39,270 nucleotides of DNA, taken from Rickettsiales bacterium. Its GTDB lineage: Bacteria; Pseudomonadota; Alphaproteobacteria; Rickettsiales; UBA1997. Location of the stretch: contig JAGNLL010000008.1 of the NCBI GenBank assembly GCA_017999675.1, positions 41,555 through 80,824 on the forward strand, in the 5' to 3' direction. Both the position numbers and the translations under genes were made by a program. The notes beneath the pieces are model-generated. The model was not told the DNA's origin and made no database searches. It saw nothing but the letters and a program-made list of their open reading frames with translations. Shown one piece after another: positions 1-8,326 of this stretch (positions within the stretch are counted from its first letter, which is position 1; each line of letters starts with the position of its first letter).

Positions 1-2634
1 AATCCCACTACTCAACAACCATCTTTATCTACCTTTACACCAACAGCCCTAGAAACAATAGAGGAAACGCGTAAGCCGACAAGTGCACTAGATCAAACTG
101 TAAACCCAACTGCCCAACAAACAGCTGAAAATACTACCGCCGTACCTAGTGCCTCACCTATCGCACCTCCAGTATTACCCATAAATTCAACAGTTGGCCA
201 CATTAGCATTAACAGCGAAGAACCTGTAATTGCAGTTGAAGGATTAGCTCTACCTGCCGGAGTTATTGTTAGTAGTATTGCTAGATTAGCGATTCCTGAA
301 TTATCCACTGTACCAGTAACGGTCCTATCCAATTTAGTTAGCCATAGCTTGCTAGCACTTGGCGTTCCTAACAATGCAGGCTTAAATATATTTGCAAACA
401 CGGTGGCAAATTTAGTTGTGCAACAATCAATGGCCGCCGCCGCAGTTTCATTTTTTCCATTCTACAAACCTGAAACAACGCGCGAAGAAAATAATGACGA
501 TTCAGGCGAAAATGTTGTTAGTGGAGCTCGAAGAAAAGCTGCAGAAGGAGAAACTGAAACTGATACAAGAGATACTCTATCTCCAGAGTTCAAATCTTGG
601 CTAGTAGGACAAATAACTACTGCAATAATGCATGCAATCGCCACTGCAAAATGGCATGGCAAACCGAAGACTGAGCATGATTTAGTGCCATTTTTGGTTT
701 TAGGGCTATGTGGTTATGAGTTTGACGAAACAACCGATGAAGCACTCGGTAAACTTTCTGGCATAAGGGTAAACACTCGCAATGGCGAATGGCTTAGTGG
801 GGCAAGAAATATTGTGAATCATCACTTAATAGGGCAAGAGTCACTTGATCTAACGGAATTAGAGAAGGCAACTTCTGAAGCTTTAAGAGCTTTATCAATT
901 GAGGCATCAGCTAGAACTAGAAATACAACCGGAAAAGATCGCGCAACTATCAAAAGAGAATTTTATAATAGAGAATATCGAAACAACCCCTCAAAACAGG
1001 ATGATACTTTACGTCGCGATCTAGAAAAAGTTGGGTTACAAGTTGTGCCAAAAATTAAGTCAGATGCTACAAATGCCGGGCAGCTTGAAAAAAGAATAAG
1101 AGATATCCTAACGGCTCAATCTGAGTTTTTTACAGATATAACTAATATTCTAGAACCAGAGCAGCCTACTAAAACTCCGCTGCGAAAAGCTGGTGAATTT
1201 ATTAATCTTTTGGAAGCGGCACCAGTTCAAAATCTTGAGCAAACAATTGCAGCATTAGAATTGCGCCAAAAAAACAATCTATCGAACGCTAGTGAGGTTT
1301 TAAAAAAAGAAACAGTATCCAAAATTTTATCAGATCTACTTTATGCTTTGAATGAAGAAGGCGAAAACGCTCTACTTAAAAAGGACGGTAAAATAACTTC
1401 AGCACGTATTAGAAGAATTTTAGATGATATGAAGACTTCTCCGACAATATCGCTGCATAAAGGAAGTACCGAAGGTAAGTTTTTAGATATCTGTAAAAGA
1501 TGGCTGAGAGTACACAATAATGACGATCTTCCTGCTCATAATGAAATAATTGATGTAGAAATTTCTGACAACGGCCCCATGAATACTTCCTCGGCATCTA
1601 TGGTCCCAGCAACCACGAAATTAAGGAATAAGCCTTCAGCCATAGGAGAATCAAATGCTACGGAATCTTTTATAGTGCCTACAGAGACAAATAAAAATGA
1701 TGATAGCACGCTGCTGGATCACGTAGTAAGAATTATCCCTGCGCAAGGTAATAGAGCTGGAAATCCTCAACTAAAAGCAGTCGCACCTTTTCCAAATGAC
1801 GATGCTACAGAAACAAGAGGGGCACTAAAAACACCCAATAGGTCAAAACACCCTACAGGTCGAGTAGCTTCATTTTCAGGCAATGGTAGTCCAGATTATA
1901 CAGGAGTAAGCTTGAATGAAACTAATCACCTTAAACGCAAACCTACCTATGGTGACAAAGGATATCCTAGTCCTCCAGCAAGTGCCAAAGTATTATCGGC
2001 AGCATCTCCCGCCTATGATAAAAAAAGATACACTGGGATAGGTTTTGATCGAGATGCCAGTCCCACAAGACAAACAAACAATCATACAGCTACATCACCA
2101 AGTCGCTCTATGCTTAACGCATCTAGTAATGCCAGCAGTTATAGCACTCCTACTTCTGCAAAGAACGATCGCAGCAATAATTCTACGGGTAAGCATGTTT
2201 CTTTTTCAGATACGAGTAGAAACTTTTTTGGCACGCCTATTTCGACAATAAAAGGGACGCCCGGATCAAACTCTCACCTTAACATTTCAGATAGATCAGG
2301 ATCTTATTTATATGATGACGAATCTGATTCTTCCGATGATGACTTAAACACTACTATTAGAGTTAGGAAAGTGACTCGCAAAGAACAATTTACCCGTAAC
2401 TCAAAAGGAGAGTTTGAATCAACAGAAAATTTCACAATCTTGGAAACTGATAGAGGAGAAAGGTTAAAATTAGATGGAGCTGTAGATCTATCTGATTTGG
2501 GCTTAAAAATTGATGGCGATAACACATCTGAGGAAATACGCCACTCCCAAAGTGTAGGCACCCCTCACAAAAATGTAGCAGCAGCGCGAGTGGATCAACT
2601 CAACACCCGCAAAAGACAGAGGGGAAAGAAATAA
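1..2634 (+). CDS. Large low-complexity protein of unknown function, 5' end outside window
   Basis: The frame is open from the first base to a TAA at 2634, giving 877 residues with no convincing start, so the gene begins upstream of the window. The first ~80 residues are rich in Pro, Thr and Ala. A stretch with hydrophobic character follows (about residues 80-150). The middle (about 190-500) looks helical and charged, and the last ~350 residues are rich in Ser, Thr, Asn and Asp and look disordered. An acidic Asp/Ser patch (near residue 775) precedes a basic end (RKRQRGKK). I recognise no domain. The codon and residue style differs from the housekeeping genes downstream, which may mean acquisition or simply unusual protein composition. 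Size, disorder and the basic tail would fit a secreted or effector-like protein, but that is inference. An insertion sequence lies 72 bp past the stop. Confidence 0.75.
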   Translation, partial: NPTTQQPSLSTFTPTALETIEETRKPTSALDQTVNPTAQQTAENTTAVPSASPIAPPVLPINSTVGHISINSEEPVIAVEGLALPAGVIVSSIARLAIPELSTVPVTVLSNLVSHSLLALGVPNNAGLNIFANTVANLVVQQSMAAAAVSFFPFYKPETTREENNDDSGENVVSGARRKAAEGETETDTRDTLSPEFKSWLVGQITTAIMHAIATAKWHGKPKTEHDLVPFLVLGLCGYEFDETTDEALGKLSGIRVNTRNGEWLSGARNIVNHHLIGQESLDLTELEKATSEALRALSIEASARTRNTTGKDRATIKREFYNREYRNNPSKQDDTLRRDLEKVGLQVVPKIKSDATNAGQLEKRIRDILTAQSEFFTDITNILEPEQPTKTPLRKAGEFINLLEAAPVQNLEQTIAALELRQKNNLSNASEVLKKETVSKILSDLLYALNEEGENALLKKDGKITSARIRRILDDMKTSPTISLHKGSTEGKFLDICKRWLRVHNNDDLPAHNEIIDVEISDNGPMNTSSASMVPATTKLRNKPSAIGESNATESFIVPTETNKNDDSTLLDHVVRIIPAQGNRAGNPQLKAVAPFPNDDATETRGALKTPNRSKHPTGRVASFSGNGSPDYTGVSLNETNHLKRKPTYGDKGYPSPPASAKVLSAASPAYDKKRYTGIGFDRDASPTRQTNNHTATSPSRSMLNASSNASSYSTPTSAKNDRSNNSTGKHVSFSDTSRNFFGTPISTIKGTPGSNSHLNISDRSGSYLYDDESDSSDDDLNTTIRVRKVTRKEQFTRNSKGEFESTENFTILETDRGERLKLDGAVDLSDLGLKIDGDNTSEEIRHSQSVGTPHKNVAAARVDQLNTRKRQRGKK

Positions 2635-2714
2635 GGGATAGTTCTCCGCTTTGTCACGCTCCTCATCAAGAATCACAGGCATAAGGCGCATCAAGAATGA
2701 TACTCTTAAAAAAC

Positions 2715-2765
2715 GGCATAATTAAAAAAATGGGGGGCTAAAAACCCACTTTCCGCCCCCAGTTT
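2715..2765 (+). repeat. Left terminal inverted repeat of the insertion sequence
   Basis: This 51-bp sequence begins GGCATAATTAAAAAAATGGG and is the exact reverse complement of 3753-3803. It lies directly after the target duplication at 2707-2714. Confidence 0.92.
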
Positions 2766-2802
2766 CAAGGCTTCCCAAGTTTTTTCTATTCTCTCCGAAT
2801 AG

Positions 2803-3780
2803 AAACCTCTAAATTTCAGTCAAAAAACATGGCTAAAAACTTGTCCAAAATGTCGTCTAATTTCGATTAAAAAGAACGGCAAAAAAAGAGGTAAACAATC
2901 CTATCGATGTGGAAGTTGTCGTCACAGATGGACAGTAAAAAGCAATCATCAGTTTAACTACCTAAAAGCCTACAAACAGTGGCTCTGCAACCGAAGAACA
3001 ATCTCAGAAATCTGTTCAGATCTTGATGTTTCTTACCCGAAGTTAATCAAAGAGTTCGATAAGTTTGATGCTCTTGAAGGCATACAGGAAGCTGCTTTGG
3101 ACCATGTTTCCAAATCAATAAATCTCTTAATCGACGCGACTTTTTTTGGCAGAGAATATGGCTTTTTAGTCTTTCACGATTGCCAGAAAGTGATCTATTT
3201 CAAAGAGGTTAAAACCGAATCAGTTAAGGATTTTCGCGAAGGAATAATTGCTCTTAAAACCGCTAATTACCGCATTCTAAGCGTTACAATTGATGGCAGA
3301 AGAGGCTATATCAACAACATCAGAAAACTGCTAGGAAAGATTCCAATCCAAATGTGCTTGTTTCATCAAAAAGCAATCATCCGCAGATACATCACAGATC
3401 GCCCGCGATCTCAGTGTGGCAAGGATTTGAAGGAGTTAATGCATCTACTCTGTAAACCAGAATCTCATCAAGAATTCATTGATCAGTTTGATCGACTAAA
3501 AGAAAAATATCGGTATGTTCTTAATCAGAGAAATGAGCTTAGACACTACAGACACAGCGCTTTGAGATCTGCATTCAGATCAATCGATTCCAACATGCTT
3601 TATCTTTTTACCTACACCGACTGCAAAGGTTTAGATATTCCGCCAACAAATAATCATCTGGAAGGGATGTTTGGACACATCAAAGAGAGGGTAAAAATAC
3701 ACCGAGGTTTGGAGAAAAATCGGAAGAAAAAAGCAGTGAGATTTTTGCTGAAAAACTGGGGGCGGAAAGTGGGTTTTTAG
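2803..3780 (+). CDS. IS256-family transposase, zinc-ribbon variant; start codon unclear
   Basis: The reading frame is open from 2803 (after a TAG at 2800) to the TAG at 3778. Near the N-terminus is a zinc ribbon (CPKC, then CGSC 17 residues later), followed by a helix-turn-helix-like stretch (RRTISEICSDLDVSYPKLIK). The MULE/IS256-like DDE core then shows its acidic residues in LLIDATFFGR, VTIDGRRGY and NNHLEGMFG, with the typical HIKERVKIHRGL after the Glu. No ATG, GTG or TTG precedes the zinc ribbon in this frame. The first common start is TTG 3097, which would lose both N-terminal domains. An ATG at 2829 is in another frame and soon stops. The gene may use a rare start, need frameshifting, or be damaged. 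The stop codon lies inside the right inverted repeat. Confidence 0.75.
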   Translation, partial: KPLNFSQKTWLKTCPKCRLISIKKNGKKRGKQSYRCGSCRHRWTVKSNHQFNYLKAYKQWLCNRRTISEICSDLDVSYPKLIKEFDKFDALEGIQEAALDHVSKSINLLIDATFFGREYGFLVFHDCQKVIYFKEVKTESVKDFREGIIALKTANYRILSVTIDGRRGYINNIRKLLGKIPIQMCLFHQKAIIRRYITDRPRSQCGKDLKELMHLLCKPESHQEFIDQFDRLKEKYRYVLNQRNELRHYRHSALRSAFRSIDSNMLYLFTYTDCKGLDIPPTNNHLEGMFGHIKERVKIHRGLEKNRKKKAVRFLLKNWGRKVGF

Positions 3781-3803
3781 CCCCCCATTTTTTTAATTAT
3801 GCC
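3753..3803 (-). repeat. Right terminal inverted repeat of the insertion sequence
   Basis: Exact 51-bp reverse complement of 2715-2765. It contains the last codons and stop of the transposase gene and is followed directly by the second target-duplication copy. Confidence 0.92.
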
Positions 3804-3810
3804 TAAAAAA

Positions 3811-3853
3811 CAAAAACCCCCGCCCAAATTTTGGGCGGGGGTTTTTGTTTTTT
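3811..3853. terminator. Bidirectional intrinsic terminator
   Basis: A strong GC stem (CCCCCGCCC paired with GGGCGGGGG) around an AAATTTT centre is flanked by A5 on the left and T5/T6 runs on the right, so it can end transcription on both strands. It serves the minus-strand TAXI gene that stops at 3896. Before the insertion sequence arrived it probably also served the plus-strand gene ending at 2634. Confidence 0.85.
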
Positions 3854-3895
3854 AACTCTTCAATTGAGCAACTTTCTCAGCCGCTCAATTTTGCG

Positions 3896-4867
3896 CTACT
3901 CTTTAATCAACTTAGCCTCTTTAAAATATCTCAAAGCACCTGGGTGAAGAGGGGCTGAATTACCCTCTCTAATCATGTCTTCTTTTTTCAAAGAAGAAAA
4001 CACCGGGTGCAAAGTTTTGAAGTTATCGAAGTTTTCAAACACTGCTTTGGTGATGTTGTAAACCACGTCAGCATTAGTTTTTTCAGAAGTGACAACACTC
4101 GCTTTAACACCGAAAGTTTCGATGTTGCTTGGGTTGCCAGCGTACATTCCACCAGGGATTATTGCTTTTACGTAGAAAGAGTTGCTTTGAATTAATTTAT
4201 CAATCGTTTCGCGATCAATTGAAATAATTCTAACTTTACACGCTTGAGTTGCTTCTTGCAAAACACCATTTGGGTTGCCTGAGGCATAAATCATTACGTC
4301 GATTTTTCCGTCGCACAAAGCTTTTGGTTGCTCAGATGGTTGAAGGTAAGTGACTGTTGAAAAGCTTTGTTTGGTCCAACCTTTAACCGCCATTAAAACT
4401 TCCATTGTGGCGTACATGCCAGATCCTTGTGGACCAAAGTTGATTCTTTTACCAACTACATCGTCAACTTTTTTAACGTCTGATTTTTCTAAAACCGCCA
4501 TTGTGAAAGTTTCAGAATAAAGAGAGAAAACTGAGCGCAATTCTTTGAAAGGTTTTTGGTCAGCGAAAAATCCGGTGCCGTTAAAAGCGTGATATTGCCA
4601 GTCTGACTGAGTGACACCAAAATCAATCGCGCCGTTGCGCACTGCATTTAGGTTTGAAACTGAACCGCCAGTTGATTCAACAGAACATCTAATTCCGTGC
4701 TCTTTTCTACCGCGGTTTAAAAGGCGGCAAATCGCGCCACCAGCTGGGTAGTAAACACCTGTAATTGCACCAGTTCCAATTGAAACATATTTAGTTGCCG
4801 CGAATGATTCAGTGGCAAAAGTTAGCAAAGCAGAGCAAATAATCGCGATCGAAAATGCTTTTTTCAT
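3896..4867 (-). CDS. TAXI-family TRAP solute-binding protein
   Basis: Periplasmic binding protein of the TAXI family, which delivers substrates to TRAP-type secondary transporters. It has 323 residues with a clear Sec signal peptide (MKK, a hydrophobic core, cleavage near SFA at residue 23). Typical TAXI features follow: SIGTGAITGVYYPAGGAICR just after the signal peptide, SVESTGGSVSNL, and DFGVTQSDWQYHAF. No TRAP membrane subunit is in the window, so its permease must lie elsewhere or be absent. The substrate cannot be read from sequence. A bidirectional terminator lies 43 bp past the stop. The upstream region is shared with the divergent symporter gene. A shorter, diverged relative lies at 18310-19173. 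Confidence 0.9.
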   Translation of the reverse strand: MKKAFSIAIICSALLTFATESFAATKYVSIGTGAITGVYYPAGGAICRLLNRGRKEHGIRCSVESTGGSVSNLNAVRNGAIDFGVTQSDWQYHAFNGTGFFADQKPFKELRSVFSLYSETFTMAVLEKSDVKKVDDVVGKRINFGPQGSGMYATMEVLMAVKGWTKQSFSTVTYLQPSEQPKALCDGKIDVMIYASGNPNGVLQEATQACKVRIISIDRETIDKLIQSNSFYVKAIIPGGMYAGNPSNIETFGVKASVVTSEKTNADVVYNITKAVFENFDNFKTLHPVFSSLKKEDMIREGNSAPLHPGALRYFKEAKLIKE

Positions 4868-5004
4868 TTTGTTATTTTTAGGAATTTTTAGGGGGAAACT
4901 TGCGAACTTCTTAGAGCAGTATTTGCGGCAAAAATTCGTGTCTATTTTTAAAAGTCAAAATTAATTTTTTCACACAACTGCGCGGCGTTTTTCCAACAAA
5001 AATT

Positions 5005-5033
5005 TTGACATTAAAAAAGCCGGTGACTAACTT
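5005..5033 (+). promoter_or_regulatory. Candidate sigma70-type promoter for the DAACS symporter
   Basis: The 304-bp divergent gap at 4868-5171 holds no gene. Within it, a perfect TTGACA (5005-5010) is followed after 17 bp by TAACTT (5028-5033), a weak -10 element. This would give a leader of about 130 nt before the ATG at 5172. The match is by eye only. Confidence 0.4.
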
Positions 5034-5171
5034 TTTTTTCTCGAACAAAAGAGATTGATCAGTTAAGAAAAGTTCAACTTACAAAAACTGCAACAAACTA
5101 CAAAGAATACCGCACTAAATCTCTTCACCTCAAATCTCACCAACCCTACTAACAATACAAAATCAATTAAT

Positions 5172-6398
5172 ATGAAACTTTGGCAACAAGTCCTTGTTGG
5201 GCTAATCTTGGGCGTAATTTCTGGTATTGTTTTGGGAGAAAAAGCAGCCGGTTTAAAAATTTTCGGCACCATTTTTATTAACCTCATCAAGATGGTCATT
5301 GTGCCACTGATTTTCTTTGCGCTTCTTTCTGGCATTACTTCAATGCATGGCGAAGGCAACTTTACTAGAGTTGGTTTAAAAGGGTTCGCCAGCTACATTT
5401 TTACAGCAATTTTTGCCGTAATTATTGGCCTCGGTGCTGGACTTATTTTTCAACCCGGAGTTGGCGTTGATCTTCACTCAATTTTAGACACTGGCGCGCA
5501 AGCAGCTCCCGCAGCAATTGCAAAAGCACCGCCTACCGTCACCGAATTTTTGCTTGGGTTAATTCCAACCAACCCAATCAATGCGATGGCAACTGATAAC
5601 TTTTTACAAATTATCATCTTTTCAATTTTCACCGGCATCGTGATCAATATGCTTGGCGATAAAAGCAAAGCTTTGAAAGAAGTAATTGGCTCGGCTTCTG
5701 CAGTGTGCTTTAAAATGATTGAGATCATCATCAGGCTCGCACCTTTTGGTGTGTTTGGCTTTATTTCTTGGATCATCGGCACCCAAGGAATGGATATTTT
5801 AGCAGCCTTGGGCAAATTAATGGTGGCCGTTTTGGCAGCCTGTGCTTTCCAATATCTAATATTTGGATTAATGATTTTGGTTTTCGCTCGCCTTTCGCCT
5901 TTGCCTTTCTACCGCAAAATTTTGCTAACCCAATCAATCGCTTTTTCTACCAGTAGCAGTAAAGCAACTCTTTCAACTGCAATGGCTCAGCTACAAGAAA
6001 AAATGGGCGTTTCAAAAACCAACTCTAACTTTCTAATGCCACTTGGTGTTTGTATTAACATGGACGGCACCGCGATTTACCTTGGTATTTGCGCTTTGTT
6101 CTTCGCTCAAGCTTACGGCATTGATCTTACAACCCAAAACTACGCAATGCTTGTAATGACTTGCACCCTTGGATCAATTGGCGCTGCCGGCATTCCAAGC
6201 GGATCAATCATTTTCATGAGCATGGTTTTAACTTCAGTTGGATTACCTATTGAAGGCATCGGCATCATCCTTGGTGTCGACAGAATCTTGGACATGGTTA
6301 GAACTACAATTAACATCACTGGTGACAGTGCAATCACTCTAATCGTCGATAAATCTGAAGGTTCTCTTGATGAAAAAACTTACTACTCAAAATCTTAA
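5172..6398 (+). CDS. Dicarboxylate/amino acid:cation symporter (DAACS family)
   Basis: Inner-membrane secondary transporter of 408 residues, related to GltP, GltT and DctA. These move acidic amino acids or C4-dicarboxylates with Na+ or H+. The sequence is mostly hydrophobic and has the family signatures: the serine-rich hairpin TSSSKATL (260-267), the NMDGTA motif (296-301), the second hairpin GSIGAAGIPSGS (334-345), and a TM8 segment with D374 and R377 (DMVRTTINITGD). An Arg in that TM8 position usually means acidic substrates rather than neutral ones. The gene overlaps the next ORF by 29 bp, and a terminator-like hairpin follows 18 bp after its stop. Confidence 0.92.
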   Translation: MKLWQQVLVGLILGVISGIVLGEKAAGLKIFGTIFINLIKMVIVPLIFFALLSGITSMHGEGNFTRVGLKGFASYIFTAIFAVIIGLGAGLIFQPGVGVDLHSILDTGAQAAPAAIAKAPPTVTEFLLGLIPTNPINAMATDNFLQIIIFSIFTGIVINMLGDKSKALKEVIGSASAVCFKMIEIIIRLAPFGVFGFISWIIGTQGMDILAALGKLMVAVLAACAFQYLIFGLMILVFARLSPLPFYRKILLTQSIAFSTSSSKATLSTAMAQLQEKMGVSKTNSNFLMPLGVCINMDGTAIYLGICALFFAQAYGIDLTTQNYAMLVMTCTLGSIGAAGIPSGSIIFMSMVLTSVGLPIEGIGIILGVDRILDMVRTTINITGDSAITLIVDKSEGSLDEKTYYSKS

Positions 6399-7017
6399 AT
6401 TTTTTTCTAAGGCTCTAAAAAGCTACGCAAGTTTGATTACTTGCGTAGCTTTTTATTTGTCTGCATCTCCCGCTTTTGCCAAGTTTGAAGAGCATCGCGC
6501 CGAGTTAGAACAAATTGAAACCTACCTCAACAACATCAAAAACCTTTCCGCAAAATTCATTCAAGAAACTTCTGACGGCAATGTTTCTGAAGGAAAATTT
6601 TACCTTTCACGCCCCGGTAAAATGCGCATTGAATATTTGGCCCAGCCAAAAATTGTAATTGCAGTTAATGGCTCAATTCTTTCTTACTTTGACGTTGAGC
6701 TTGACGAAATTTCGCGCCTTAGCACCAACACAACTCCAGCCTCTTTCCTCACTCGCGAAAACATTTCATTTTCAGCCAAAGACGTCGAAATCACCAACGT
6801 CAAAAAAGCCGCCAACCAAATCAAAGTTTCAGTAATGAAAAAAAACCGCAAAGAGGCGGGAGAATTTAGCTTAATTTTTAACACCAACCCACTTCGTTTC
6901 GTAAAAATGGAAGTTAAAAACGACCTCGATCAAATCATTGGCGTCACCCTTTCTAACCCCGATTTCACTAGCCCAATTGCCGACAAAATGTTCGTAATCA
7001 AAAAATCATCCAACTAG
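6370..7017 (+). CDS. lolA: Outer-membrane lipoprotein carrier protein LolA-like
   Basis: Periplasmic chaperone that carries lipoproteins from the LolCDE complex to the outer membrane. It has a signal peptide ending ASPAFA, then a LolA-type domain: YLNNIKNLSAKFIQ, the hallmark GKFYLSRPGKMRIEY, and a C-terminal NPDFTSPIADKMFVI. About 215 residues is normal for the family. I chose ATG 6370 over TTG 6367 directly before it. The start lies inside the symporter gene (29-bp overlap), which suggests translational coupling. Oddly, codons for the signal peptide form a perfect 16-bp hairpin followed by T5 (6417-6454). tolR starts three bases past the stop. Members of this family without demonstrated function are usually called LolA-like. 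Confidence 0.85.
   Translation: MKKLTTQNLKFFSKALKSYASLITCVAFYLSASPAFAKFEEHRAELEQIETYLNNIKNLSAKFIQETSDGNVSEGKFYLSRPGKMRIEYLAQPKIVIAVNGSILSYFDVELDEISRLSTNTTPASFLTRENISFSAKDVEITNVKKAANQIKVSVMKKNRKEAGEFSLIFNTNPLRFVKMEVKNDLDQIIGVTLSNPDFTSPIADKMFVIKKSSN
6417..6456 (+). terminator. Terminator-like hairpin inside the lolA signal-peptide region
   Basis: The arms AAAAAGCTACGCAAGT (6417-6432) and ACTTGCGTAGCTTTTT (6439-6454) are perfect reverse complements around a 6-nt loop, and the right arm ends in T5. It lies 18 bp after the symporter stop, where a terminator is expected, yet within the lolA coding sequence. It may end symporter transcripts unless ribosomes translating lolA cover it. Confidence 0.7.
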
Positions 7018-7020
7018 TAA

Positions 7021-7440
7021 ATGGCCTTCTCTTTTGATTCTAAAAACAGCAAAAAACGTCGCATCATTAGCGACATTAACATCACGCCATTCGTTGACGT
7101 TTTGCTAGTTTTGCTAATCATCTTCATGGTCGCCGCACCAATGATGACAAGCTCAATCAATGTTGATTTGCCAAAAGGTGCCGCCACTGCTGCAAACGAA
7201 AAAGTGCAACCAATTGCAGTTTCGGTAAAAGCCGACGGCTCAATTTTTTTACAAGAGGAGTCTGTAAAACTCGGCACCCTCACAAACAGATTACTCGAAA
7301 TGACCGGCAATAATTTAGACAATAAAATTTACGTGCGCGCCGACAAAAATCTCGATTACGGCCGCGTCATGGAAGTGGTGCGCACCCTTAGCCTTGCTGG
7401 CTTTAACCAAGTGTCTCTCGCAACCGAATTGGCTCAATGA
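7021..7440 (+). CDS. tolR: Biopolymer transporter ExbD/TolR
   Basis: Inner-membrane component of the Tol-Pal system, which uses proton motive force through TolQ-TolR to energise TolA and keep the outer membrane attached during division. It has 139 residues: a cytoplasmic N-terminus with the signature ISDINITPFVDVLLVLLIIF, a single membrane helix carrying the proton-conducting Asp (D26), and a periplasmic domain ending in YVRADKNLDYGRVMEVV. It could formally be ExbD, but the TolA-like gene overlapping its stop by 4 bp supports TolR. No tolQ, tolB or pal is in the window, so the usual cluster is split. Confidence 0.88.
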   Translation: MAFSFDSKNSKKRRIISDINITPFVDVLLVLLIIFMVAAPMMTSSINVDLPKGAATAANEKVQPIAVSVKADGSIFLQEESVKLGTLTNRLLEMTGNNLDNKIYVRADKNLDYGRVMEVVRTLSLAGFNQVSLATELAQ

Positions 7441-8318
7441 TTAAAAATCTTCTCTATTCGCTGTTCTTGCACTTTTTGCTGCTCTTGGCCATTTACGCCA
7501 ATTTTAACCTCAAAGAAGTTGACGAAACCAAAACCACCGAAATCGCCGTAAGCCTTATTTCTCTAAGTGGCAGCGAAGATTCTAGCAACACCAAACAAAG
7601 TGCAGCGGCCAAAAATAATGAAAAAGTTGAAGAGAAAAAAGAAGCTAAAAACGAGAAAAAAACCGCCACTACGGTAGAAAAAAAATCGAAAAAAAATCAG
7701 GTTAAAGAGCAGCAAAAAAAATTAGCAAAATCTTCTCCCGCCAAGTCTGTTTCTAAGCCAAATGAAACTACTGGTGAAGAATCAAAACCCGAAGAAATAG
7801 CCAAAGAAACCAAAAAAGAAGAAGTTAAACCGGAAGAAATTAAAGAAGAAAAAAAGAACCCAGAAGAAGCCAAAAACGAAGCTTCTAACAAAGAAAAAGA
7901 TTTGGGCGCCGAGAAAAAAACCGACAAAAATTCAGAAGAAAGCACCGCTAAAAACTCAGCCACAAATTCTGACAACATGGCTAGCAGCATTGATTCTCTT
8001 GATCTTTCGGCGCGCGAAAAATTTAACATTCAGTCGCAGTTAAAACGCTGCTACAACCGTGCTGTTGACGAAACTCAACTTGAAAGCGATTTGAAAATTA
8101 CCGTCAAAGCCCACGTCAGCGAAGACGGCTACATTGATTCTGATTTAAACGACAACCTTGACTCAGAGCGCTACAACAACCCCAAAGAATCCAACTACAA
8201 AATTGCCGTCGACAACGCGCGCCGCGCCATTGATTTGTGCAGCCCCTTGCGCAACTTGCCACGCGACAAATACGACATTTGGAAGGATGTGATTTTAGAT
8301 TTTGGCAAGGAGGAGTGA
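7437..8318 (+). CDS. tolA: TolA-like periplasm-spanning protein
   Basis: 293 residues with the three-part TolA plan. An N-terminal membrane anchor (about 5-23, KNLLYSLFLHFLLLLAIYAN) is followed by a long Lys/Glu-rich segment (about 60-175) predicted to be helical. A C-terminal globular domain includes FNIQSQLKRCYNR and NARRAIDLCSPLRNLP, as in bacterial TolA domain III. TolA links the inner-membrane TolQR motor to Pal and TolB. The start overlaps the tolR stop (ATGA), so translation is coupled. A long palindromic repeat begins 8 bp after the stop and may end the transcript or protect its 3' end. Confidence 0.85.
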   Translation: MIKNLLYSLFLHFLLLLAIYANFNLKEVDETKTTEIAVSLISLSGSEDSSNTKQSAAAKNNEKVEEKKEAKNEKKTATTVEKKSKKNQVKEQQKKLAKSSPAKSVSKPNETTGEESKPEEIAKETKKEEVKPEEIKEEKKNPEEAKNEASNKEKDLGAEKKTDKNSEESTAKNSATNSDNMASSIDSLDLSAREKFNIQSQLKRCYNRAVDETQLESDLKITVKAHVSEDGYIDSDLNDNLDSERYNNPKESNYKIAVDNARRAIDLCSPLRNLPRDKYDIWKDVILDFGKEE

Positions 8319-8326
8319 GGCGATGG

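Larger units (their letters stand above)
2707..3811 (+). mobile_element. IS256-superfamily insertion sequence with 8-bp target duplication
   Basis: The element proper spans 2715-3803 (1089 bp) and carries one transposase gene. Its ends are 51-bp inverted repeats (2715-2765 and 3753-3803) that match perfectly by eye. It is flanked by the same 8-bp direct repeat, TAAAAAAC, at 2707-2714 and 3804-3811, as expected for a target-site duplication. IS256-type elements usually duplicate 8-9 bp. The right-hand copy is the A-rich foot of the terminator hairpin at 3811-3853, so the element entered the terminator tail and separated the upstream gene from it. Perfect ends and duplication suggest a recent insertion. 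Confidence 0.9.
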
